Source of the DNA: CAJQQK01 sp965224225
Lineage (GTDB): Bacteria > Pseudomonadota > Alphaproteobacteria > Rhizobiales > Hyphomicrobiaceae
Assembly: GCA_965224225.1 (NCBI GenBank)
Contig: CBDCZF010000032.1
Location: forward strand, 1 to 64,000
DNA: 64,000 nucleotides
Reading direction: 5' to 3'
This document shows, in pieces, positions 6,922-16,047 of the stretch. The position numbers were made by a program, and so were the translations under genes. Every line of letters begins with the position of its first letter. The first letter of the stretch is position 1. Below the pieces are notes generated by a model. That model was not told where the DNA came from. It saw only the letters and a program-made list of their open reading frames with translations, and made no database searches.

Positions 6922-8160
6922 TCAGCGGCTGCCGTGCAATCGGGTCGACCTGTCGACTTCATAAAGCGCCTGCAGTCCCGGTATGCCGCGCAGAGGATAG
7001 GCGCCGAGATAGCGGCTCGGCTCATCGCCGAGGCGGCCTGAAAAGGCTTCCGACATCAACAGGGTGCGGTCGAGTTCGCCGCACAGATTGGCGATCCGGC
7101 TGGCCATATTGACGTCGCGGCCGATCATGGTGAAATCGAGCCGCTCGCCGGAGCCGACATTGCCATAGGCGACCTTGCCGAAATGAAGAGCAATGCCGAT
7201 CGAGAATGTCGGCGTCGCGATCGGGCCGATTTCGACGACCTTGTTGAGGGCGGCCCGGGCGGCCCTGAAAGCATCTGCGCAGGCACCGCCGGTCTTGCCT
7301 TCTTCGGCGCGAAACATGGCCAGAACGCCGTCGCCGATGAATTTCAGGACCTCACCGCCATTGGCTTCAACGGCCGGCACCACACAATCATAATAGCGGT
7401 TGAGCAGGTCGGTGACCTGTTCGGCGGTCAAGTCGAGGGACAGCGAAGTAAAATTGCGCATATCGGCGAACAGGATCGCCGAGCGAACCCGGGTGACCTC
7501 GCCGCGGTGCACTTCGCCGTCGAGAATGCGCCGGTGCGGCTCGTCGCCGACATAGATGCGCAACAAATCGTCGAGCATGGTGTTGAGGGCGAGGATCTCG
7601 GCCGCCGCGGCGAAGGCCGGCGTCACCAGATCGATGATGGTGAGATCTTCGTCGGTGAAACCGGTCTCACGGCGAGTCGCCAGCGTCAGGCCGTTGGACA
7701 GACCGGTCTTGAATATGAACGGAATGCAGAGATAGTGGACAAACCCGCCGGCCTTCAGATCGGGTACGATTCCGAAAGCATCGTCCGGCGTTTCCGCCAG
7801 GCGCAACTCCACCCACTCGCCGGTGTCATGGGCTCGTCGGTATGGGCTGGCATCGTAAACAGGCGATGGACCCGGCGAATAGGCAAACGGATTTTGAACG
7901 GTTTGCGTTCCCGGCGCCCAGCTGCAGCCATAGCCGGCATGTTCGGAGTGCAACAGGCGAATGGCGATGTTGGCCCGGTCGATCGGCAGCCCGGCATCCA
8001 GCGCACGTTCGCAAAAGCCGTCAATGAGCTCGATGCCGTCATTGGCCCGGCGCGCATCGCCGAGCAGCCAGCCCATCAGCGCCTTGGTTTTGATCCAGCG
8101 GTCATAGGGCAGGGTGGTCGAAGGCCTGGAGGTCCAGTCTTTTTTCGTTGCGGTTGCCAA
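6922..8160 (-). CDS. class III adenylate cyclase with N-terminal GAF-like sensor region
   Basis: 412 residues. The C-terminal half is a cyclase catalytic domain. Metal-binding Asp residues are in FADMRNFT (D233) and FIGDG (D277). Lys273 (EVLKF) and Asp342 (LDFTMIG) are the pair that selects adenine, and Asn351/Arg355 (NMASR) are the transition-state residues. All are present, so an active adenylyl cyclase is likely. The first roughly 200 residues resemble a GAF-like input domain, as in many alphaproteobacterial cyclases, and lack membrane segments. It converges on the TadG-like gene with a 19-bp gap. Ligand unknown. Confidence 0.88.
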   Translation of the reverse strand: MATATKKDWTSRPSTTLPYDRWIKTKALMGWLLGDARRANDGIELIDGFCERALDAGLPIDRANIAIRLLHSEHAGYGCSWAPGTQTVQNPFAYSPGPSPVYDASPYRRAHDTGEWVELRLAETPDDAFGIVPDLKAGGFVHYLCIPFIFKTGLSNGLTLATRRETGFTDEDLTIIDLVTPAFAAAAEILALNTMLDDLLRIYVGDEPHRRILDGEVHRGEVTRVRSAILFADMRNFTSLSLDLTAEQVTDLLNRYYDCVVPAVEANGGEVLKFIGDGVLAMFRAEEGKTGGACADAFRAARAALNKVVEIGPIATPTFSIGIALHFGKVAYGNVGSGERLDFTMIGRDVNMASRIANLCGELDRTLLMSEAFSGRLGDEPSRYLGAYPLRGIPGLQALYEVDRSTRLHGSR

Positions 8161-8284
8161 AATGCCGGTCCCGGATGAACGAACGATATGCTGAGAAGCT
8201 TAAACGCTGTCCCGTTCGCCGCCGATGGAACGAACGAAGGCGATTTCTGCATCATATGGGGTGCATGGGGACCAACACCAATTA

Positions 8285-8338
8285 CGAAAAAGAGAGCGGC
8301 CGGGATTCGAGGCGTCAACATGCCACGAACCCCGGCCG
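8285..8338 (-). terminator. rho-independent terminator of the ABC transporter operon
   Basis: On the minus strand CGGCCGGGGTTCG pairs with CGAATCCCGGCCG (13 bp, one mismatch) around a 16-nt loop and is followed by CTCTCTTTTTCG. It starts about 25 bp after the ATPase stop at 8364, the right place to end the operon transcript. Confidence 0.7.
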
Positions 8339-8363
8339 ATATTTGCTCGAGCCAGTGTCTTGG

Positions 8364-10019
8364 TCAGTTGCCGGCCGACTCAATCTTCAATCCGGACTTG
8401 GCCCGTTCTTCAAGCAATTTGTCGAGCCAATCCGGGTCCATCTCCGGCACCGAGGAGAGCAGCAGGTCGGTGTAGGCGTGGTGCGGCGGGCGGAACATTT
8501 CCGTTTTCGACCCGGCTTCGACGACCCGGCCCTCTTTCATCACCACGACTTCGTCGGCAATGGAACGCACCGTCGCCAGATCATGGGTGATGAACATATA
8601 GGCGAGATCCAGTTCGTCCTGCAGCTTGGCCAGGAGTTTCAGAATGCCTTCGGCGACCAGTTGGTCGAGCGCGCTGGTGACTTCGTCGCAGATAATGAAT
8701 TCCGGTTCGGCGGCGAGCGCGCGGGCGATGCCGATCCGCTGTTTTTGACCGCCGGAGAGTTCCGATGGGTAGCGGTTGATGAAGTCGTCCGGTTCGAGCT
8801 CGATCTCGTCGAGCAGAGCGCGGGATGCGCTCTTCCTTCCGCTTGCCCTTCAAGCCTAAATAGAATTCGACCGGACGGCCAACAATATCGCGTATCCGCT
8901 GCTTGGGATTGAGCGCCGTGTCGGCCATTTGATAGATCATCTGCGCCTGACGGAGCTGGTCCTTGGAGCGCTGGCGGTAATCGGCCGGCAGATCTTCGCC
9001 GTTGAAGGAAATGGTGCCGGACAGGGGCGGCAGCAGGCCGGTGATGCAGCGCGCTGCGGTCGACTTGCCGGAGCCGGATTCACCGACGACGGCAACGGTC
9101 CGGCCTTTGTGAATGTCGAAACTGACATCGAACAAAAACCTGGAGCGTGCCGTAAGCGGCATCGACATTCTTCATGCTGACGACCGGCACCTCATCGGGC
9201 GCTGCCAACGGCTTTTCCTCACGCTTGAAGCTGCGCACGGCCCAAAGGGACTTGGTGTAATCCTCCTTCGGGTCCGACAGCATGGTGCGCGTATCGGCGT
9301 CTTCGACCGGATCGCCTTTTAAAAGCACGAGGATCTTGTCGGCCATCTGGGCGACGACGGCGAGGTCGTGGGTGATGTAGATGGCCGCGGTGCCGAATTG
9401 TTCGACCGCGTCGCGAATGGCGGCGAGCACCTCGATCTGGGTGGTCACGTCGAGCGCTGTGGTCGGTTCGTCGAAGATGATCAGGTCGGGCCGGCAGGAC
9501 ATGGCCATCGCCGTCATGGCCCGTTGCAGCTGGCCGCCGGACACCTGGTGCGGATAGCGGAAGCCGATTTCATCGGGATTTGGGCAACTGCAGGCGGCGA
9601 TAGAGGTCGACGGCGTCCTTTTCGGCGTCCGCCTTGGACATGACGCCGTGGAAGATCGGCGATTCCGAAAACTGATCGATCAGGCGATGGGCCGGATTGA
9701 AGCTGGCGGCGGCCGATTGCGCAACATAAGCAATGCGTTTGCCGCGCAATTGTTGGCGTTCGGCTTTCGTCGCGCCGGTCAGCTCCATGCCGTCGAATTC
9801 GACGGTTCCCCCGGAGATGCGGCAGCCGTCGCGGGTAAACCCCATAGCGGCCAGGCCGATGGTCGACTTGCCGGCCCCGGATTCGCCGATCAGGCCGAGC
9901 ACTTCGCCGCGGTTGAGATCGAAGTCGACGCCGTGGACGATTTCGTTCCAGGTTTCTTCGGAACGGCCTTCGATTTTCAGGTTGCGGACACGCAACAGGA
10001 GTTCGTTGTCATTGGCCAC
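8364..10019 (-). pseudogene. fused two-domain ABC ATPase of a peptide-type transporter (3 frameshifts)
   Basis: Two tandem ABC domains in one gene (DppD-DppF/GsiA type) energise uptake of peptides or peptide-like substrates. Domain 1 has Walker A GESGAGKST and signature SGGQLQR with IIFDEPTTALD. Domain 2 has GESGSGKST, SGGQKQR and FIICDEVTSALD. The start is GTG 10019 after GAAGGAG. Three +1 insertions break the frame: about 9582 (AAA for AA), 9141-9145 (T5 for T4) and 8826 (CCC for CC). Removing one base at each restores a clean protein of about 550 residues. All three lie in short homopolymers, so sequencing error is as likely as real decay. Confidence 0.85.
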
Positions 10020-10023
10020 GGGA

Positions 10024-11135
10024 TTACTCCTTCAATCCGCTGGAGCGGTGCAGCATCCAGTCGACGACGAAATTGACAGCCACGGTGAGCATGGCGATTG
10101 CGGCGGCCGGCAACAGCGGCGTCGGATCACCGAACGTGATCAGGGTGGCGTTGTCACGCACCATCGAGCCCCAGTCGGCGGTCGGCGGCTGGATGCCGAG
10201 GCCGAGGAACGAGAGGCGCGGCCATCAGTCAGGAACACGAAGCAGAACTCGCAGGCCGAACTCGGCGATCAACCAGCGTGCGCCGTCGATGTTCGGCAGG
10301 ATTTCCCTGACGGATCAGATACCACTTGCCCTCGCCCCTGCAGGCTTGGCGGCTTCGATGTAGTCCATCACGACGACATTGCATGGCAACCGCGCGCGTC
10401 AAGACGGAAGACGCGTGGTCGAATAGATGACCGCGACAATGACGATCATCGAGGACGATGCATGATTGGTGCCGAAAATGCTGAGCAGCAGCAGCGAGAA
10501 GATCAGCGACGGTATCGACATGATCACGTCGGCGACCCGCCCCATACAACTGGTCGAACCAGCCACCGGTGACGTTGCAGCGTAGAAGCCCCGCCAGCGC
10601 TGCCCATGACGAACGCCAGCATCGGTGGTCGCGAATGAGCGCAACGCCAACCGAATTGCGGGCGCCGTAGACATCATGCGGCTGAGAGCATGTCACGGCC
10701 GAGATTGATCGGAGCCGAGCAGCATCTTCTCATCTGCCGGAGCGAACGCAGGACGTGATCACCTCGGCCTCGCCGAACGGTGCGATGATCGGCGCAAAGA
10801 TGCCCAGTATCGGAGTACGTGAAAATCACGAACATGACCGAAGCTTGCCGTCAACAGGCGCGATGCGCAGCTCACTTCTCCAGGTCGCCCGATGTCAGTA
10901 CGACGAGAAATTCACGGAACGAGTAGGTCGACGCCGGCCGACAATGCGATCATGCCGGCAATAGATAGTGACGGTCCAAGGAGTGCCCGCTCGCCGCCGA
11001 CAATGCCCATCACGAACGAAGCCAGCGTAAGCGTGAACAGCCAGGCCATGAACAGCTGGCGCTTCGAGAAGTAGAGCTGCGAGACACGATGCTCCGATAG
11101 AGCAGCGCATAGTAGCCGATAACAAAATAGTTCAT
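10024..11135 (-). pseudogene. ABC transporter permease 2 (DppC-like), many indels
   Basis: Inner-membrane permease reconstructed in pieces: a start MNYFVIGYYALLY near 11135, then QLYFSKRQLFMAWLFTLTLA and GGERALLGPSLSIAGM, a central stretch with SIPSLIFSLLLLSIFGTN (about 10455-10515) and the end DWMLHRSSGLKE with stop at 10024-10026. The pieces lie in all three frames with single-base indels every few tens of bases. The gene starts about 10 bp after permease 1 and ends 5 bp before the ATPase GTG, so the operon order is normal. The indel density is far above the neighbouring genes and points to poor sequence quality or heavy decay. Confidence 0.7.
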
Positions 11136-11145
11136 CTTATCGGCC

Positions 11146-12115
11146 TCACTTCGCGATGGCAGCAGGCGCGGGTTCGTGGCTATCGAATGGCTCCGACATC
11201 GGCTGATCGAGGTTTAACAGGATGATAGGTCGACGGCAAAGATCAGGCAGCAGGCCTGGACGACGGGGAAGTCGCGCTTCGGCAACGCTGTCGACGAGCA
11301 GCTGGCCGATGCCCCGGATAAACGAACACGACCTCGACCAAAACCACACCCGTGATCAGGATAGGCCAGGTTCAAGGCGATGACGTTGATGATCGGCGCC
11401 CAGGCGTTCGGCAGGGCGTGGTTGACGATGACTTTCGCAGCGGTGGCGCGCCCTTCAAGCGGGCCATTTCGATATAGGGCGAGGAAAGAAGGTTGATGAT
11501 CGAGGCCCTGGTCATGCGCATCATATGGGCGACGACGACGAGCACCATGGTCAGCGCAGGCAGGAAGGTGACATACAGGAAATCGAGCAACGACATGTTA
11601 TCGCTCAACTTCGCGATCGCCGGGAAATATCCCGTCTTGACCGAGAAATAGAGGATCAGGATGTAACCCAGGAAAAACTCCGGCGACGAAATCGAGGTCA
11701 GCGTCAGGATGTTGGCGACCCGGTCGAACAGCGTGTTGCGCAGCAGAGCGACGATGACGCCTAGAACGATCGCAACCGGTACGGCAATGGCTGCAGCGTA
11801 GAGTGCCAGGTAAAGCGTGTTCAAAAAGCGCGGGCCGATCGCCGCGGTAACCGGTTTCTGGCTGATCAGGGAATTACCGAAATCACCGACGAGCGCGCCT
11901 GAGAGCCATTCGAAATAGCGCACCGGTGCCGGCCTGTCGAGGCCGAGTTCCTTGCGCAGTTCGGCAACGGTCTCCTCCGTTGCACTCTGGCCCAGAACCG
12001 CCTGCGCGATATCGCCAGGCAGTAGTTCAACAGCACCAAAAATCAGGACTGAAATCACGAGCAACGTGATCAGGCCCAGCCCCAGGCGCTTCAGAATGAT
12101 CCCGAATATTTTCAC
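11146..12115 (-). pseudogene. ABC transporter permease 1 (DppB-like), frameshifted 3' part
   Basis: Reads cleanly from ATG 12115 (MKIFGIILKRLGLGLITLLV) through the DppB hallmarks: ELLPGDIAQAVLGQSAT, TSISSPEFFLGYI and SSPYIEMARLKG. From about 11450 it changes frame repeatedly, but the family ending is still legible (NHALPNAWAPI, VVLVEVVFVYPGIGQLL). Visible extra bases include CCGGGGC for CCGGGC and GCCGAAG for GCCAAG. The stop TGA at 11146-11148 lies just before permease 2. Partner of the fused ATPase and the binding protein. Confidence 0.82.
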
Positions 12116-12258
12116 GGTTTCTTCCCAGACAGATTGTTATTGCTTGGAGGAAACCGGAAGATAGGCCTACGTGGCCTGCGGCAACCTCGTGTTTTGAACG
12201 TCACCTCTGCAGGCACCATTTTGGCGGACGCAAAGGGAGAGGTCAGTGGGCGGGAGCG

Positions 12259-12286
12259 GCAGTGACGCCTTGATCGGCGTCACTGC
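12259..12286. terminator. intercistronic hairpin after the binding-protein gene
   Basis: GCAGTGACGCC and GGCGTCACTGC form a perfect 11-bp stem with a 6-base loop, 27 bp past the stop of the substrate-binding protein. On the transporter's strand it is not followed by a T-run, so it more likely attenuates or protects the 3' end of the binding-protein mRNA, a common way to keep this protein in excess over the permeases. Role is inference. Confidence 0.5.
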
Positions 12287-12312
12287 TCTTCTTTGGGCCC
12301 TGCGAACGGGCG

Positions 12313-13923
12313 TTAGGCGAACCACCAACGGTGCGTACCGCGTCCACCGTCCGTTTCCCAACTCGCCGACAGGCTCGGCCCATGGGCGACGTTCTTGCGG
12401 CGCGCATAGACGAAGTTGACGAACATCGGGATGATGGTGCCGCCGTCGTCGCGGGCAAGCTGGCACATCTCGTGGTACATCTGGGCCCGGCGCCCCTCGT
12501 CGAGTTCGGCCTTGGCCTGAAGCAGGAGTTCGTTGAAGCGCGCGTTCTTCCAGTGCCCTTCGTTCCACGCAGCATCTTCCTTGTAGGCCAGCGTGAACAT
12601 GTTGTCAGGCGTTGGGCGAGCGCCCCACTTGACGAACACGAACGGCTTTTTGAGCCAGACATCCGACCAGTAGCCATCGGAAGGCTCACGCACCGGCTTG
12701 ATGTTGATGCCGGCCTTCTTGGCCTGCTCGGAATAAAGCACGACCATGTCGACGGCACCCGGCAGCACACTGTCGGTAGCGGACAGACTGACGTCGAGCG
12801 AGCTCATGCCCGCCTTCTTCAGGTGGAACTTGGCCTTGTCGGGATCGTATGTGCGCTGCGGGATGTCCTTCGGGAAGTAGGGCATGTTCGGCGAGACGTG
12901 GAAGTCGTTGCCGGGGATGCCGGTGCCGAAGACGATCTTCTTGATGATCTCCTCGCGGTCGATCGCATGCTTGAGCGCCAACCTGACGTCGACGTTGTCG
13001 AACGGCGCCACGTCGCAGAACATCGGCAGCGTAATGGCCGAGCCGCTTGGTACGTTCTCGACCTCGACCTGCGGATGGCGTGCGAGCAGGGCCATGGTCT
13101 TGAGGTCAACGGAAGAAATGGCATCCACCTGCCCGGAGATCAGCGCCGTTTGCCGCGCGTTCGGGTCGTTGAGGATGGTCATTTCGATCTTGTCGAAATA
13201 CGCCCCTTCCCGATGCCAGCCATCGTGGCGTTCAAGTGTGCAGCTGACGCCGCGATCATAGTTGACGATCTTGTAGGGACCGGCACCAATGCCGCCTTCC
13301 CAGTCGAGCTTACCGTCGTCCTTGGCCGGCAGCATGACAAGGTGATAGTCGGTCATGATCCACGGCAGATCGGCGAAACCCTGATTGAGTTCGATCTTGA
13401 TCGTGTGGTCGCCATCGGCCTTGATGTCGGTGACGCTCGTGAGCAGTGCCTTCGCAGCCGACGTTGATTTTTCGCCACGATGGTAATTGAGCGAGGCGAT
13501 GGCATCCTTCGCCGTGAAGGGACGGCCGTCGTGGAACGTCGCGTTCTTGTTGAGTTCGAACGTCCAGACCTTGGCGTCCGGTGTCGCGCTCCAGCCCGTT
13601 GCCATGTCGGGTCCGAGCTTGTTGTCCGAGGTGATCTCGGTCAAATAGCTGCGGTGCGTATGAGAGATCTGGATGTCCGTCACACTCTGGTATTTGCCGG
13701 GATCATGCGTGTCGCTGGTGTTGCCGTCGTGCACGCCGTAGCGGAACGTGCCGCCCTTCTTAGGGGTCGCTGCTGAAACTTCCGAGGTCCACAGCGCGCT
13801 TGCCGAATAGCTCGTCACCCCAGCCGCGATGGCGTAGTGCATGAAGTCGCGCCGGGACAATTTCCCGCGGCGGGCAGCTTCGGCCATGCGCTGGATGAGT
13901 TCGGTTTCTTTGGACTTGGACAT
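12313..13923 (-). CDS. ABC transporter substrate-binding protein (family 5, DppA-like)
   Basis: 536 residues, periplasmic solute-binding protein of the dipeptide/oligopeptide family. The N-terminus carries a twin-arginine signal (LSRRDFMHYAIAAG, followed by a short hydrophobic stretch), so export is probably by Tat. Typical family features include the early GTFRYG segment, RPFTAKDAIASLNYHR and a central ALKHAIDREEII. The start ATG follows GAAGGGAAGGG. This gene is intact whereas the ATPase and permease genes are not. It lies divergent from a GntR regulator and next to amine-catabolism genes, so the ligand may be a modified amino acid or betaine rather than a peptide (inference). Confidence 0.88.
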   Translation of the reverse strand: MSKSKETELIQRMAEAARRGKLSRRDFMHYAIAAGVTSYSASALWTSEVSAATPKKGGTFRYGVHDGNTSDTHDPGKYQSVTDIQISHTHRSYLTEITSDNKLGPDMATGWSATPDAKVWTFELNKNATFHDGRPFTAKDAIASLNYHRGEKSTSAAKALLTSVTDIKADGDHTIKIELNQGFADLPWIMTDYHLVMLPAKDDGKLDWEGGIGAGPYKIVNYDRGVSCTLERHDGWHREGAYFDKIEMTILNDPNARQTALISGQVDAISSVDLKTMALLARHPQVEVENVPSGSAITLPMFCDVAPFDNVDVRLALKHAIDREEIIKKIVFGTGIPGNDFHVSPNMPYFPKDIPQRTYDPDKAKFHLKKAGMSSLDVSLSATDSVLPGAVDMVVLYSEQAKKAGINIKPVREPSDGYWSDVWLKKPFVFVKWGARPTPDNMFTLAYKEDAAWNEGHWKNARFNELLLQAKAELDEGRRAQMYHEMCQLARDDGGTIIPMFVNFVYARRKNVAHGPSLSASWETDGGRGTHRWWFA

Positions 13924-13941
13924 ATTCCCTTCCCTTCATTG

Positions 13942-13963
13942 GTTGTGCGTTAGTTGTGCGTTT
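13942..13963. repeat. tandem 11-bp direct repeat upstream of the binding-protein gene
   Basis: GTTGTGCGTTA is immediately followed by GTTGTGCGTTT, 19 bp from the start codon of the transporter operon. Back-to-back 11-bp repeats put both copies on the same face of the helix, which suits a regulator site or a short slippage duplication. No evidence for which. Confidence 0.45.
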
Positions 13964-14336
13964 CCGATGGCAGGCGAATGACAGACTGAAATTACCGCCA
14001 CGCTCGGGGCTGGCAGATTTCCGACCGGTTCTCGCCTGTGTCCGGCAAGGCGGATCGATTTCCGCTCAATACCGCCCGAAGAACGGCGGCGCCGTATGAA
14101 TTGATTTCGTGGGTCGCCCTCCCTGGCTGTTATTGACCTATCGAGGCCGCGAGCGAGTGCTCGCAGGCGATTAATCGGCGGGGCAGGGGCGCGCTTCAGA
14201 GCGCCAATGAACCACAGACTGCCCGATGCGCGCATATCCTCGATGCACTGAAAGACAAACATAGCAGCCGGTTCGACTCAAGTGCTGCCGGCCAGATTGC
14301 CTCTTCAATGTTCCAGTTTACGGCGATGTATTCATA

Positions 14337-14344
14337 GTGTACAC
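14337..14344. promoter_or_regulatory. candidate GntR-type operator (GTGTACAC)
   Basis: The palindrome GTGTACAC within ATAGTGTACACAAA lies 43 bp upstream of the gntR start. FCD-type GntR proteins commonly bind short palindromes centred on a TAC/GTA-like core, so this could be the autoregulatory site. A single copy with no experimental support. Confidence 0.35.
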
Positions 14345-14387
14345 AAAAATCATCAGATCGGATCTTGGCGCCACCAGGTCGCAAGCA

Positions 14388-15098
14388 ATGAGACCCAATC
14401 GCAAAATCGAATGCTACGAAGATCTCAAGCAGAGGATCCTGGCGCTAGAAATAGCGCCGGGAACCCCGCTCGACGAAGTCGCGTTGTCGCGCGCCTACGG
14501 CCTGTCGAGAACCCCTTTGCGCGAAGTATTTCAGCGGCTGAGCGGTGACGGCTACATTTCTTTGGAGGCCAACCGGGGCGCAACAGCATCGTCGATGGAT
14601 TTCGATGTGATGCGAAGTTTTTTCCAGACGGCACCGCTGATCTATTGCGCGGTGGCCAGGCTGGCTGCGGAAAACGCAACGCCTGGGCAGATCACGATGC
14701 TGCACAACATTCAGTCGCGTTTCCGTAAAGCTGTTTCGCGGCGGAACGCAGTAGAAATGAGCACGCTCAATCACGCCTTCCACGAGACAATCGGCCAAAT
14801 GTCGGGCAGCGCCTACCTGCTACCGAGCCTCAACCGCCTGCTGATCGACCACACCCGCATGAGCCACCGCTTCTATCGGCCGCGCCTCGAGACCGGCAAA
14901 CGCCGCGTGAAACTGGCCTGCGATCAGCATGAAGCGATGATCAATGCACTCGAGGCGGGTGATGGCAATCGTGCCGCCAAGCTGACGCTGGAGCACTGGG
15001 AACTCTCGCGCAGCGAAATCGAGAAGTACGTGCAGCCCGATCCGCTGCCGATGGACAAGTCCTTCGATTATCTGGAGGGTCGAAGAAATGCAGTTTGA
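14388..15098 (+). CDS. GntR-family transcriptional regulator (FCD domain)
   Basis: 236 residues from ATG 14388; a GTG at 14337 is also in frame but falls inside the candidate operator. The N-terminal winged HTH includes IECYEDLKQRILALEIAPG and the recognition region LSRAYGLSRTPLREVFQRL. The C-terminal all-helical FCD domain has metal/ligand-site histidines in NHAFHETI and a later QHEAMINALEAGD. It overlaps the next gene by 11 bp, so it is the first gene of the catabolic operon and probably its local regulator, acting also on the divergent transporter. Confidence 0.9.
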   Translation: MRPNRKIECYEDLKQRILALEIAPGTPLDEVALSRAYGLSRTPLREVFQRLSGDGYISLEANRGATASSMDFDVMRSFFQTAPLIYCAVARLAAENATPGQITMLHNIQSRFRKAVSRRNAVEMSTLNHAFHETIGQMSGSAYLLPSLNRLLIDHTRMSHRFYRPRLETGKRRVKLACDQHEAMINALEAGDGNRAAKLTLEHWELSRSEIEKYVQPDPLPMDKSFDYLEGRRNAV

Positions 15099-16047
15099 TG
15101 GCATTTATACCCCGATTGTTACGCCCTACACCGACGCCTTCGAGATCAACAGGGATGCCTTCGCCGAAACCATCGAGCATCTGATCGACGCCGGCGTGGC
15201 GGGCATCGTACTGGCCGGCACGACAGGTGAGTATTACGCACAGTCGCCCGAAGAGCGCATCGAAATGATGCCGTTCTGTAAGGCGCTGATCAAAGACCGC
15301 GTGCCCCTGATCATTGGCACCGGCGCGATGCGCACCGACGACAGCGTCATGTATGCCAAGGCTGCCAAGCAAGCCGGGGCCGATGCCCTGCTGGTCGCGA
15401 CGCCGCCCTATGCCTACCCGACAGGCCGCGAGATCGCGTTGCATGCACTCGCCATCGACCGGGCCGCCAATCTGCCCGTTATGCTTTACAATTATCCCGG
15501 CCGCATGAGCGTCAACATGGACGAGGAAACGCTCGACCGTGTTGGCCGCAGCCCCAATTTCTGCGCCATCAAGGAGAGTTCGGGCGATCCCAACCGCCTG
15601 CATATGCTGGCCCGCGACTATCCCCACATCCAACTCTCGTGCGGCATGGACGACCAGGCGCTCGAGTTCTTCGCCTGGGGTGCTCGGTCCTGGGTGTGTG
15701 CAGGATCGAATTTCGCTCCCGAAGCCCATATCGCGCTTCACAAGGCCTGCGCCATCGAGGGCGATTTCGCCAAGGGACGCAAGATCATGTCGGCCATGCT
15801 GCCGCTGATGGCAGTGCTCGAACAGGGCGGCAAGTTCGTCCAGTGCATCAAGTATGGCCTGACCTTGCGCGGCATAGACTCGGGCCCGCCCAGGAGACCG
15901 CTACAGCCGCTGAACAAGGATGAAAAGCGTGCGCTCGGCGAGGTCATCCAAACGATGAACCGGGCACTCGAGCAGATCGAACGTGAGGCACCCCATGAGC
16001 AACCTGCTGACTCGGCAAGAATACTCAGCTATCGCCGAGGCCATTGA
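15088..16047 (+). CDS. dihydrodipicolinate synthase-family lyase/aldolase
   Basis: 319 residues, (beta/alpha)8 barrel of the DapA/NAL family, which cleaves or condenses pyruvate-type keto acids or removes water/ammonia through a Schiff base. Visible active site: GTTGE (44-48), Tyr134 in LYNYPGR and Schiff-base Lys162 in AIKESSGD. Preceded by GGAGGG. The operon with an aldehyde dehydrogenase suits a catabolic dehydratase or deaminase (as in hydroxyproline or sugar-acid breakdown) better than lysine synthesis. It overlaps the next gene by about 53 bp. Confidence 0.88.
   Translation: MQFDGIYTPIVTPYTDAFEINRDAFAETIEHLIDAGVAGIVLAGTTGEYYAQSPEERIEMMPFCKALIKDRVPLIIGTGAMRTDDSVMYAKAAKQAGADALLVATPPYAYPTGREIALHALAIDRAANLPVMLYNYPGRMSVNMDEETLDRVGRSPNFCAIKESSGDPNRLHMLARDYPHIQLSCGMDDQALEFFAWGARSWVCAGSNFAPEAHIALHKACAIEGDFAKGRKIMSAMLPLMAVLEQGGKFVQCIKYGLTLRGIDSGPPRRPLQPLNKDEKRALGEVIQTMNRALEQIEREAPHEQPADSARILSYRRGH

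Larger units (their letters stand above)
13924..14387. promoter_or_regulatory. divergent intergenic region between transporter and GntR operons
   Basis: 464 bp with no convincing gene. It should contain the promoters of the binding-protein operon (leftward) and of the GntR-led operon (rightward). Two specific sites stand out and are listed separately: a tandem direct repeat just upstream of the binding-protein gene, and a GTGTACAC palindrome upstream of gntR. The rest shows no obvious structure to me. Confidence 0.5.
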
